From contig CAVVGE010000022.1 in the NCBI GenBank assembly GCA_963747735.1, forward strand, positions 1 through 62,688: a stretch of DNA of 62,688 nucleotides, read 5' to 3'. Below the pieces are notes generated by a model. It was not told the DNA's origin. It ran no database searches and saw only the letters and a list, made by a program, of their open reading frames with translations. Numbering within the stretch: position 1 is the stretch's first letter; each line of letters opens with the position of its first letter. The stretch is from AP-15 sp963747735 (lineage in GTDB: Bacteria; Pseudomonadota; Alphaproteobacteria; ATCC43930; CGMCC-115725). Of the stretch, positions 48,228 to 56,396 are shown piece by piece. Made by a program: the position numbers and the translations under genes.

Positions 48228-48306
48228 GATGGGCCGACCGGAGGAAAGCCCATCGCGCCGTCGAGGTCAAAGATGATGGGCTTCGCGCCGCTCAGCCCAT
48301 CCTACG
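48224..48306. repeat. Paired REP (BIME) at the right end of the first RAYT module
   Basis: Two hairpins (GATGGGC/GCCCATC at 48228-48254 and GATGGGCT/AGCCCATC at 48275-48301), within an overall inverted repeat GTAGGATGGG...CCCATCCTAC. A near copy lies at 49747-49827. Confidence 0.9.
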
Positions 48307-48325
48307 TATCCTTCGGCGTTGCACA

Positions 48326-48383
48326 GCGTCGGAGGATGGGCTGAGCGCAGCGAAGCCCATCGCGTTCGGGTTGTGCAATGACC
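48326..48383. repeat. Orphan REP left end without a transposase
   Basis: GGATGGGCTGAGCGCAGCGA and AGCCCATCGCGTTCGGGTTG are followed by TGCAATGACC, i.e. the first codons of a RAYT gene, after which the similarity ends. It looks like the left boundary of a third module whose body is gone, or a minimal element mobilised by an intact copy. Confidence 0.8.
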
Positions 48384-48475
48384 AGCCCCATGCACAGGCC
48401 GGACGTCGGCAGGGTCGGCGACCAGCAGCCCGTTCGCCCTTGCCGCCGGCCCAAGTAAACACATATGTTCACCAG

Positions 48476-48658
48476 ATGACGAGCGCCGAGCTCAAGCGGT
48501 GGCTCGAGCGGCAGGGAGCGACGTTCGAGCCCGCCAAAGGCGGCCACATCTGGGTATCCCTGAGGGGCCGCCGCGCAATTCTGCCGATGCACGGCAACCG
48601 CAAGGAGATGAAGCGAGGAACAGTCGCCGCCATCAAAAAGCAGCTTGGATTGGAGTGA
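48476..48658 (+). CDS. hicA: HicA mRNA-interferase toxin
   Basis: 60 residues from ATG 48476. The double-stranded-RNA-binding-like fold is clear: AELKRWLERQGA, GGHIWVSLRGRRAILPMHGN with the catalytic His in GGHIWV, and the end RGTVAAIKKQLGLE. HicA cleaves mRNA. It is followed by HicB after 7 bases. A TTGCCG...CATATG promoter-like pair (48440-48467) ends so close to the ATG that the message may be almost leaderless. Confidence 0.93.
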   Translation: MTSAELKRWLERQGATFEPAKGGHIWVSLRGRRAILPMHGNRKEMKRGTVAAIKKQLGLE

Positions 48659-48665
48659 AACCAAA

Positions 48666-49094
48666 ATGCGCGCGTATCCCGCTTTATTGAGCCCGGATCC
48701 GGAAGGCGGCTTCACGGTCACCTTCCGCGATGTCCCGGAGGCGATCACCGAGGGCGATACGCGCGAAGAAGCGATGTTGCGGGCCGAAGACGCGCTCGAA
48801 TCGGCGCTGGCGATGTATGTCGCCGCCGGCAAGTCGCTGCCGGCATCCTCGCCGGCCGAGCCCGGCGAGGAAGCGGTGCCGCTCTCTGCGCTGGGGATGG
48901 CAAAAGCCGCGCTGTACGAGGCGATGCGCGAGCAGCATGTCGGCCGCGCCGAGCTCGCCCGGCGGCTGCGCTGGCACCTCCCGCAGATCGCGCGGGTGCT
49001 CGATCTGCGTCATGCCTCCCGAATGGAGCATGTCGAAGCGGCGCTCGCCGCGCTCGGCCTGCGCCTCGTCGTCGAGGTGGCCCGCGCCGCTTGA
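48666..49094 (+). CDS. hicB: HicB antitoxin with C-terminal helix-turn-helix
   Basis: 142 residues from ATG 48666. The N-terminal partially degraded RNase-H-like domain (YPALLSPDPEGGFTVTFRDV, REEAMLRAEDALESAL) blocks HicA. The C-terminal HTH (VGRAELARRLRWHLPQIARV) binds the operator. Complete and normal in length. The pair is bracketed by REP sequences on both sides. Confidence 0.92.
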   Translation: MRAYPALLSPDPEGGFTVTFRDVPEAITEGDTREEAMLRAEDALESALAMYVAAGKSLPASSPAEPGEEAVPLSALGMAKAALYEAMREQHVGRAELARRLRWHLPQIARVLDLRHASRMEHVEAALAALGLRLVVEVARAA

Positions 49095-49171
49095 TCCCCC
49101 GAGAAGGGAGCAGGATGGCTCGCGCCCCTCAGATCCAGCCACGCCAAGCCGGGCTTAGCTCGGCACAACCA

Positions 49172-49226
49172 GCGTCGTAGGATGGGCTGAGCGCAGCGAA
49201 GCCCATCGCGTTCGGGTCGTGCAATG
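49172..49226. repeat. REP element, left end of the second RAYT module
   Basis: Nearly identical to the block at 47637-47690, with the same stem and the same run into the ATG of the transposase gene. Confidence 0.9.
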
Positions 49227-49750
49227 ACGAGCTATCGGCGCAATTTTGTCGCCGGCGTGTCTTATTTCTTCACGTAAATCTGGCCGAGCGCCGGTTGCGA
49301 CTGCTCACCGATCATGTCGAATCGCTGCGCGCGGCGTTCCGCGCGACACGACGGCACCACCCGTTCACGATCGACGCCATCGTCGTATTGCCGGACCACA
49401 TTCATGCGATCTGGACATTGCCGGTGGGCGACGCCGATTTCGCCACCCGCTGGCAACTCATAAAGGCGGGTTTTAGCCGCGGTCTGGCGCATCACGACCA
49501 AGTCTCGCCGAGCCGCTCGCGCAAACGCGAGCGCGGCATCTGGCAGCGCCGTTATTGGGAGCACACGCTGCGCGACGATGCCGATTTCGCGCGCCACGCC
49601 GATTACATCCATTTCAACCCGGTCAAGCACGGCCACGTCGCGCGCGTCCGGGATTGGCCGTATTCGTCCTTTCACCGCATGGTCCGCCTCGCCCTCTACC
49701 CCGCCGATGCGGACGATCAAGCCACCGGCTTCGGCGAACCCCGATCGTAG
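49224..49750 (+). pseudogene. Second RAYT transposase copy, frameshifted near its start
   Basis: It begins TSYRRNFVAGVSYFFT and hits TAA at 49275-49277. Adding one G there restores VNLAERRLRLLTDHVE and then the whole protein, which is highly similar to the copy at 47688-48227 (same VVLPDHIHAIWTLP HxH and DYIHFNPVKHGHV). The remaining frame from TTG 49295 could still make an N-terminally shortened protein that keeps the HxH. A real disabling indel or an assembly error are both possible. Confidence 0.87.
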
Positions 49751-49827
49751 GATGGGCTGACCAACGGGAAGCCCATCGCGCGACGAGGTCAAAGGTGATG
49801 GGCTTCGCGCCGCTCAGCCCATCCTAC
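49747..49827. repeat. Paired REP (BIME) at the right end of the second RAYT module
   Basis: Same two-hairpin layout as 48224-48306 and again supplying the TAG stop of the transposase gene. Confidence 0.9.
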
Positions 49828-49839
49828 AGCTCTACGACC

Positions 49840-50343
49840 TCAGATATGCAGCTGTAGCCAGTGCTCCAGCTGTGCTACAACAGTTGCCAAGTCGCCGCTG
49901 AGTAGCTTATGGGCCAATTCGGCACCCGCAGTGACTCCAGCACCCTTTAGGACAGCACCGACGAAAACATCGCCTTTGGTTGCAGACCATTTAAGCACAA
50001 GCACGCACAGCTGAATAATATCAAGCCGTGGGTGCTCAGATCTAAGTTCACGTTTTGCTAAATCCGCAGCCGCTGTGGCCCCTTCGAGCAGTACCACTGT
50101 ATCAGCGGCGAGCGGATTGACCAACGCGCTAATTTGCTGCAACCCAGCCTGTATTCCCTCAAGCTGAACGAGGAGTCCCGCGGCGAGAGACGCTAAGTTC
50201 TCTAGCGGGACTGATGTTCCGACCGAGAGTCCAGCTACGGTCTCGACAGCGAACGGAAAACTGACGCTTACGATGTGCAAACCATTCTCCTCCGAAGAAC
50301 CCTCGGACTTCGTTTGGTTTGGCTCGTCGGGTAACGTCGTCAT
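49840..50343 (-). CDS. Orphan protein of unknown function, lower GC
   Basis: 167 residues from ATG 50343, with AGGAG six bases upstream. No family recognised. The N-terminus is acidic/polar (TTLPDEPNQTKSEGSSEENG). The middle has SVPLENLASLAAGLLVQLEG and hydrophobic stretches such as IIQLCVLVLKWSATKGDVFV, but not clear membrane spans. Base composition and codon use are less GC-rich than any neighbour, so it is probably a recent arrival with the adjacent REP/RAYT patch. Could be an effector, immunity or phage-related protein; nothing in the sequence decides. Confidence 0.6.
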   Translation of the reverse strand: MTTLPDEPNQTKSEGSSEENGLHIVSVSFPFAVETVAGLSVGTSVPLENLASLAAGLLVQLEGIQAGLQQISALVNPLAADTVVLLEGATAAADLAKRELRSEHPRLDIIQLCVLVLKWSATKGDVFVGAVLKGAGVTAGAELAHKLLSGDLATVVAQLEHWLQLHI

Positions 50344-50384
50344 ACCGCTCCTCATCGTATTACTCCTCGGCACCCGCATTACCC

Positions 50385-53300
50385 TCAAGAGCACCCGCTG
50401 GTGGCGCCGCAGGTGTCGCATTTGAGGCAGGTGCCGTTGCGGATCAGGGTGAAGTTGCCGCAATCGGCGCAGCTGTCGCCTTCGTAGCCTTTGATGCGGG
50501 CGGCGCGGATGCGCTCCAGGCGCAGCGCGAGGGTGGCATCCTCCGGGGCGGGCTCGGGGGCGAGCGCGAGCGCGGCACCGCCGTGCAGGACAGTCAGCCG
50601 GTTGCGGACGTAGCCGTTCGATACGTCGCGGCGGATCGGCGCCGGCAGGTTCGGCCGGTCGGGCAAGGTCGATTGCGCTTCGCCGCGGCCGACCGTGTCG
50701 GGCAACAGGTCGGCGGGCTCGGCATGGGCGAGGTCGCCGCGGCCGAGATAGGAGATCGCCAATTCACGGAAGATGTAGTCGAGGAGCGAGGTCGCCATCT
50801 TGATCGTGTCGTTGCCCTCGACGATGCCCGACGGCTCGAACCGGCTAAAGGTGAAGCTTTCGACAAACTCCTCGAGCGGCACGCCGTATTGCAGCCCCAT
50901 CGAGATTGCGATCGCGAAATTGTGCATCAGAGGAGCGGAAGGCCGAGCCTTCCTTGTGCATGTCGATGAATACTTCGGCGAGCCGGCCGTCCTCGTGCTC
51001 GCCGGTCCGCAGATAGACCTTGTGGCCGCCGACCGTCGCCTTTTGCGTGTAGCCTTTGCGCCGGTTCGGGAGCCGCCGGCGCTCGCCGCGCTGCACGATT
51101 TTTTCGACCACCCGCTCGACGACGCGTTCGACGATGCGCTCGGCAACAAGCGGCACGCGCGCGGCCGGCGGCTGCTCGAACAATTCGGCGGCGGCGTCCT
51201 CGGCGTCGTCGTCCTCGCCGAAAAGGCTCGCGGCCAAGGGCTGCGACAGCTTTGAGCCGTCGCGGTAGAGGGCGGTCGCCTTCAGCCCCAATTGCCAGGA
51301 GAGCCAGTAAGCCTCCTTGCAGTCTTCGACCGTCGCCGAATTCGGCATGTTGATGGTTTTCGAGATCGCGCCCGAGATAAAGGGCTGGGCCGCCGCCATC
51401 ATCCGGATATGGCTTTCGGCCGACAGCGACCGGGTGCCGATGCGCCCGCACGGGCTGGCACAGTCGAACACCGCGAGGTGCTCGGGTTTCAGATATGGCG
51501 CGCCTTCCAGCGTCATCGCGCCGCAGCACCAATTGTTGGCGGCCAGTCGATCTCAGCCCGGCTAAAGCCGAGCGCCGCCAAGAGGTCGAAGCCCGGCCGG
51601 TCGAGCGCCACCGGGTCGAGGCCCAGCCGCTCGACGCAGAAGGCTTCGCCGAGCGTCCATTTGTTGAACGCGAACTTGATGTCGAAAGCGCTGGCGAGGG
51701 CGGCCTCGGCGGCGGCCAGCACCTCGTCGTCGAAACCTTTTTCACGCAACGCCTGCATGGTCGATCGCAGGCGCGCCGGCGAGGCTGCCGCGGCCCAGCG
51801 CATAGCGCTCGATCGCCGCGATCTCGTCGGCATCGTAGCCGAGTGTCGCAAGCGCCTGCGGCACCGCCCGGTTGATGATCTTGAAATAGCCGCCGCCGGC
51901 CAGCTTTTTGAATTTGACCAGCGCAAAATCGGGCTCGATCCCGGTCGTGTCGCAATCCATGACAAGACCGATCGTGCCGGTCGGCGCGATCACCGTCGCT
52001 TGGGCATTGCGAAAGCCGTGCTCTTCGCCGCGGGCCAGCGCCTCGTCCCAGCTCGCGCGGGCGGCGGCGACCAGCTCAGAATCCGGGCAATGCGCGGCGT
52101 CGAGCGGCACCGGCGTGATCGCCAGGCCCTCATAAGCTCGAAGCCAGCGCTGCGGCATCCCCCACCCCGGATCGAGCCCGGGGCAGGCTCTCACCCCGAC
52201 CCTCTCCCCCCCAGGGGCGGAGAGGGAGGAGTTGGCGCCAAGGGCGGAGAGGGAGGGTTCGATGCCGTATGCGGCGCGGCGGTGATTGCGGACGACGCGC
52301 AGCATCGCTGAGCGGTTCTTGGCATAGCCGAGGAAAGGCCCGAGCGCCTGCGCCATCTCGGCCGAGGCGGCATAGCTCGCCCCGGTCAGGAGCGAGGTGA
52401 TCGCGGCCCCGAAGGCGCGCCCCTCGGCGCTGTCATAGGCGATCCCGGACGCCATCAGAAAGCCGCCCAGATTGGCGTAGCCGAGCCCCAAGGTGCGGAA
52501 CTCGTAGGAGCGGCGGGCAATTTCGCGCGACGGGAACTGCGCCATCATCACCGAAATTTCGAGCACCAGCGTCCACAGCCGCACCGCGTGGGCAAAGCCG
52601 GCCGCATCGAAACCACCCTCCTCCCGGCGAAACGCCATCAGGTTCAACGAGGCGAGGTTGCACGCCGTGTCGTCGAGAAAATTGTATTCCGAGCACGGGT
52701 TCGAGGCGTCGATGCGGCCGCTTTCGGGGCAGGTGTGCCAGTCGTTGATCGTGGTGTCGAATTGCAGCCCCGGATCGGCCGAAGCCCAGGCCGCGTGCCC
52801 GATCTTTTCCCACAAGTCGCGGGCCGGCAGCGTCTTGGCGATGTTGCCGTCGGTGCGCCGGGTCAGGTGCCACTCGCCGCCGGCGCGCACCCGCTCCAGA
52901 AACTCGTTCGAGAGGCGGATCGAATTGTTCGAATTCTGGCCGGCGACGGTCAGATAAGCCTCGGAATCCCAATCGGTGTCCCAGCTGCGGAAATCGACCG
53001 TGGTCTGGCCCTGCGCCGCGAGCTGGATGACCCGGCGGATGTAGCTTTCCGGGACCATGGCGCGGCGAGCAAAGCGGATTTCGCATTTCAGCGCCGGGTT
53101 CAGCGCCGGGTCGGGCCCGTCGGCGCAGGCCGCCATGACCCGGTTCAGGTGCTTCGAGGCGAGCTTCGAGCCGGCGACGAGGGCGGCGACCTTTTGCTCC
53201 TCGACCACCTTCCAGTCGATAAACGCCTCGATGTCGGGGTGGTCGATATCGACGATGACCATCTTGGCGGCGCGCCTCGTCGTCCCGCCCGATTTGATGG

Positions 53301-54099
53301 CGCCCGCGGCGCGGTCGCCGATCTTGAGAAAGCTCATCAGCCCCGAGGAGCGCCCGCCGCCCGACAGCCGCTCGCCCTCGCCGCGCAATTTCGAGAAATT
53401 CGAGCCCGAGCCCGAGCCGTATTTGAAGATGCGCGCCTCGCGCACCCAGAGGTCCATGATCCCGCCGTCGTTGACGAGGTCGTCGGCCACACTCTGGATA
53501 AAGCAGGCGTGCGGCTGCGGGTGCTCATAGGCGCTGGTCGAGGCGCACAGCTCGCCGCTGCGGTAATCGATATAGAAATGGCCCTGCGACGGCCCGTCGA
53601 TGCCGTAGGCCCAATGGAGCCCGGTGTTGAACCATTGCGGCGAGTTCGGCGCCCCGACCTGGCGCGCCAGCATCGACCGGATCTCGTCGTAGAACGCGCG
53701 CGCATCCTCCTCCGAATCGAAATAGCCGCCCTTCCAGCCCCAATAGGTCCAGGTGCCGGCCATGCGGTCGAACACCTGGCGGGCGTTCGATTCGCCGCCG
53801 CGGCGCTCGGCCTCGGGCAGCGCCATGAGCGCCGATTCGTCGGCTCGGCGGCGCCACAGCCAAGCCGGCACACCCTCCTCCTCGACCGCGGCGAGCCGCG
53901 CCGGCACCCCGGCCTTGCGGAAGTATTTCTGGGCCAGGATATCGGCGGCGACCTGGCTCCAATCGGCCGGCACCTCAAACCCCTCGGCGGCAAAGACGAC
54001 CGAGCCGTCGGGGTTGCGAATCTCGCTGGCCGCGGTGCGGAACGCGATTTGCGCGTATGGGTCCTGGCCCGCCTTGGTAAAGCGCCGCGCGATCTGCAT
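50385..54099 (-). CDS. nrdJ: B12-dependent (class II) ribonucleotide reductase, three apparent frameshifts and a repeat-derived insertion
   Basis: The enzyme makes deoxyribonucleotides using adenosylcobalamin. Starting at ATG 54099 (QIARRFTKAGQDPYAQIAFR), the core has SPQWFNTGLHWAYGI, GELCASTSAYEHPQPHACF, NPCSEYNFLDDTACNLASLN and VIAPTGTIGLVMDCDTTG. It then changes frame three times: near 51752 (one extra base, restoring HAALREKGFDDEV), near 51547 (one missing base, restoring AANNWCCGAMTLEG) and near 50933 (one extra base, restoring FRSLMHNFAIAISMGLQYG). The C-terminus carries the zinc-like cysteine cluster CADCGNF...CLKCDTCG. Joined length is ~1,235 residues, which is normal. An essential gene with three separate one-base indels strongly suggests assembly error. 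About 40 extra residues sit at ~613-651. Confidence 0.92.
52154..52262. repeat. Intergenic-type repeat inserted in frame inside nrdJ
   Basis: The segment encoding IEPSLSALGANSSLSAPGGE and VRACPGLDPGWGMPQRW interrupts a conserved part of NrdJ. It holds an 18-base word (52190-52207) that recurs exactly, in reverse, at 55905-55922 in a non-coding region, and GGCATCCCCC (52154-52163) also recurs there inverted. GGCGGAGAGGGAGG is present twice within it. Confidence 0.75.
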
Positions 54100-54110
54100 T
54101 CCTCTCCCCC

Positions 54111-54125
54111 AGCAAGATATTGGTG
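54111..54125 (-). promoter_or_regulatory. Candidate NrdR box proximal to nrdJ
   Basis: Minus strand CACCAATATCTTGCT, 12 bases ahead of the nrdJ ATG, resembles the NrdR repressor box (roughly ACAC-A-TAT-TTGT). NrdR controls ribonucleotide reductase genes in most bacteria. Inferred by eye. Confidence 0.45.
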
Positions 54126-54203
54126 CCCGAGCAACTCGGACTGCTAAATCTAGGCCGGCGCGGAAAGGCGCGCAAATGGATTTTGGGGTTCAGCGCAGAA
54201 AGC

Positions 54204-54216
54204 ACACAATATGTTG
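54204..54216 (-). promoter_or_regulatory. Candidate distal NrdR box
   Basis: Forward ACACAATATGTTG, a close match to the same box pattern, in the 188-base divergent region between nrdJ and the NDUFA12 gene. The two boxes are ~92 bases apart, wider than the usual 15 or 31, which lowers confidence. Confidence 0.45.
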
Positions 54217-54287
54217 CGCGCCGGCAACGCCTTGCTGCGGAGCCGCCGGCGATGCGATATAATGAGGGCGACGGCACGGATGGAGCG

Positions 54288-54665
54288 ATGAGCCTCAGCA
54301 CCCGATTGTTGACCTGGCTGTGCGGCGAATATGTCGGGACCGACAGCCTCGGCAACCGCTACTACCGCGAAAAGGGCGGGCGGAGCTTGCCTCGCGGCGG
54401 TGGGCGGGCGAGCCGGGAAAAGCGCTGGGTCCAGTACCAGGGCGAGCCCGAAGGCTCCAAGGTGCCGTCCGAATGGCACGCTTGGCTGCACCACACCGTG
54501 GACGAGGTGCCGGACCCGGAAACGCGCACCCGCTATCCCTGGGAAAAGCCGCACCAGCCGAACATGACCGGCACTCCCCTCGCCTATCGCCCGGCCGGCT
54601 CGATCCTGCGCGGCGGCGTGCGCGCGCCCACCACCGGCGATTACGAGCCGTGGACGCCCGAGTAA
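54288..54665 (+). CDS. NDUFA12-type NADH:ubiquinone oxidoreductase accessory subunit
   Basis: 125 residues from ATG 54288, with GGAGCG upstream. The family pattern is clear: GEYVGTDSLGNRYYREK, KRWVQYQGEPEGSKVPSEWH, and PWEKPHQPNMTGTPLAYRPA. This small accessory subunit of complex I is shared by mitochondria and Alphaproteobacteria, which helps place the organism. Divergent from nrdJ; normal length. Confidence 0.93.
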   Translation: MSLSTRLLTWLCGEYVGTDSLGNRYYREKGGRSLPRGGGRASREKRWVQYQGEPEGSKVPSEWHAWLHHTVDEVPDPETRTRYPWEKPHQPNMTGTPLAYRPAGSILRGGVRAPTTGDYEPWTPE

Positions 54666-54759
54666 TGCTTCGAGACGCACCCGCCTGTCCTGAGGAGCCA
54701 CCGCAAGCGGCGTCTCGAAGGGGGCGCTCCTCAGAGCGTGTGAACCAATCCAAAGACTT

Positions 54760-54880
54760 GTCATTCCGGGGCGTGGGCGCGGCCCGCGAGCCCGGAACCC
54801 ATGCACACCGGCTTGCGATTCGCTGGCGGACGGCGGTGTTCATAGGTTCCGGGCCTGCCCTGCGGGCATCCCGGAATGAC
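54760..54880. repeat. Long inverted intergenic repeat
   Basis: GTCATTCCGGG at the left and CCCGGAATGAC at the right bound a palindromic element with inner arms around GAGCCCGGAACCCAT and ATAGGTTCCGGGC. This type is abundant between genes in Rhizobiales and relatives. With the element at 54952-54994 it fills most of the 324-base gap, where no gene is seen. Confidence 0.8.
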
Positions 54881-54951
54881 ATTGCTTTCGGCGCAGGATT
54901 TCTTCACAGGCCCTCAGCATGGGGCGGTCGCGGATGAAATTCATTGACTGG

Positions 54952-54994
54952 CTCATCCTGAGGAGGCCGCGGCGCGGCCGGCTCGAAGGATGAG
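54952..54994. repeat. Palindromic repeat overlapping the mlaD start codon
   Basis: CTCATCCT (54952-54959) pairs with AGGATGAG (54987-54994). The ATG of the next gene is at 54990-54992, inside the right arm. A related partial element is at 54679-54722 (TCCTGAGGAGCC...GGCGTCTCGAAGG). Confidence 0.8.
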
Positions 54995-55500
54995 GGGCAA
55001 TGTCATCGAGGCGGTGATGGGCGCGGTCGTGCTGATCGTCGCTGCGCTGTTTTTGTTCTTCGCCTATTCGACGAGCCAGATGCGCTCGGTGCGGGGCTAC
55101 CCGGTCAGCGCCCAGTTCGAGCGGGTGGACGGCATCCGCGACGGCGGCGATGTGCGCATCGCCGGGGTCAAGGTCGGCTCGATCACCTCGGAGCGGCTCG
55201 ACCCGGCGACCTTTCTCGCGACCGTCAAGATGAGCATCGACCCGGCCTATAAATTGCCCGACGACACGGTGGCCGAGATCATCTCGTCGAGCCTGCTTGG
55301 GCGACAAATACCTGGCGCTGGTGCCCGGCGGCTCGGACAAGATGATCCCGCCCGGCGGACGGATCAAATTCACCCAGGCGCCGGTCAGCCTCGAAAACCT
55401 GATCGGCCAGATGATCTTCTCGCAGCCTGGCGCGAAAAAGCCGGGCGAAGGGGATGCGCCGCAAGGCGGGGCGCCGGCCGGCGGCGGTCTCAAACCATAG
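54990..55500 (+). CDS. mlaD: MlaD-family lipid-transport protein, one apparent frameshift
   Basis: About 169 residues once joined. A transmembrane anchor (EAVMGAVVLIVAALFLFFAY) is followed by the MCE/MlaD domain (QFERVDGIRDGGDVRIAGVK, VGSITSERL). The frame breaks at the GGG of 55299-55301: removing one G links AEIISSSLLG to DKYLALVPGGSDKMIPPGG. MlaD binds phospholipid in the periplasm as part of the MlaFEDB transporter that keeps the outer membrane asymmetric. No mlaE/F here; the position between NDUFA12 and DUF2155 is conserved in related genomes. Confidence 0.87.
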
Positions 55501-55515
55501 CGGGTGGCGGCGCGC

Positions 55516-55740
55516 ATGGCCGAGAGCGAGGCGAGTGAATTCCCGGTCTGGCGCACGCCCGAGGGCGAGCCCGTAGCCTGCGTCGAAAAGATCAAGGTGC
55601 TGAACGAGAACCTGGCCGAGCTGCGCGAGCTGGCGCAGGAAGCGCTCGAGGATGCCGTCTTGATGGGTTGCGACGAGCGTCAGGTGCGCGAGGTCTTGGC
55701 CGCCCTCCTCGCCGGTCTCGTCAACCCGTACCAAAAGTGA
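55516..55740 (+). CDS. Small conserved-looking protein of unknown function
   Basis: 74 residues from ATG 55516 (GTG 55504 is an alternative). The sequence (EFPVWRTPEGEPVACVEKIK, then LREXAQEALEDAV-like helices ending GLVNPYQK) is soluble and mostly helical, with two cysteines (VACVEK, MGCDERQ). It lies 15 bases after mlaD. No family assigned. Confidence 0.6.
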   Translation: MAESEASEFPVWRTPEGEPVACVEKIKVLNENLAELRELAQEALEDAVLMGCDERQVREVLAALLAGLVNPYQK

Positions 55741-55967
55741 CCGGCCGCACCCCCAGCCACCTCACCCTCCCACGCCGGAGCCTGTCCTCGGGCCGCGCTC
55801 GGCGCGCACCCGTGGGGCGCGGGCCCCTCCCTCTCCCCCCATCGGGCGCAGAGGGGCACTCCACAGCGCAGATCTCCGATATCTTCCTCTCCGCCCTCGG
55901 GGACGGAGAGGGTCGGGGTGAGGCGGGGGATGCCAGAGCGCTCGCGACGATCGCGATCACCGCGGTG
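55741..55967. other. Repeat-rich spacer before DUF2155
   Basis: About 230 bases of GC-rich direct and inverted words, including GGAGAGGGTCGGGGTGAG (55905-55922), shared with the insertion in nrdJ. Open frames through it are an effect of composition. No gene or clear promoter is seen. Confidence 0.55.
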
Positions 55968-56396
55968 ATGGCGATGGCGATCGCCTGCCTCGCCACCCCT
56001 GCGGGGGCCGACACGATCTCCGAGCCGGTGGCGGTATTGCAAGGGCTCGACAAGATTACCGCGCGCGTTTCCGAATTCGATGCGCCGGTCGGCAAGAAGG
56101 TCCAGTTCGGCAATCTCTCGATCCTGGTCCGCGATTGCGAAAAGAACCCGCCCGAGGACCGGCCGGAGAGTGCCGCCTTTCTCGAAATCGACGAGACGCG
56201 GCCGGGCGAGGGTCCGGTGCGGCAGTTCAGCGGCTGGATGTTTGCGTCGAGCCCGGCCTTGTCGGCGCTGGAAAACCCGGTCTACGACGTGATCGTGCTC
56301 GATTGCAAAGGGGCGAGCGGATCATCGGCTTCTGCGCCGGCGCCAGCGCCGCCTCCCTCGCCGCCGGCGATCGTGCGCGGGAATGTCGCGCGATAG
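55968..56396 (+). CDS. DUF2155 periplasmic protein
   Basis: 142 residues if translation starts at ATG 55968, giving a short signal (AMAIACLATPAGA) and a mature part from DTISEPVAVLQGLDK. The DUF2155 core is VGKKVQFGNLSILVRDC, then PVRQFSGWMFASSPALSALE and YDVIVLDC, with paired cysteines. No better start exists in frame because the upstream spacer is repeat-derived. DUF2155 accompanies NDUFA12/aat in Alphaproteobacteria; function unknown. Its tail overlaps aat on the other strand by 115 bases. Confidence 0.78.
   Translation: MAMAIACLATPAGADTISEPVAVLQGLDKITARVSEFDAPVGKKVQFGNLSILVRDCEKNPPEDRPESAAFLEIDETRPGEGPVRQFSGWMFASSPALSALENPVYDVIVLDCKGASGSSASAPAPAPPPSPPAIVRGNVAR

Noticed and set aside
47637..49827. 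Repeated REP blocks considered as CRISPR or integron sites
   Set aside because: They are paired palindromes bounding RAYT genes, not regularly spaced repeats, and there is no integrase or attC structure.
50385..54099. Programmed frameshifting in nrdJ
   Set aside because: Three breaks of differing direction with no slippery heptamer or conserved pseudoknot; simple base indels explain them better.
54100..54287. Cobalamin riboswitch ahead of the B12-dependent reductase
   Set aside because: The region is under 190 bases and I could not find the conserved B12-box core; only NrdR-like boxes were seen.
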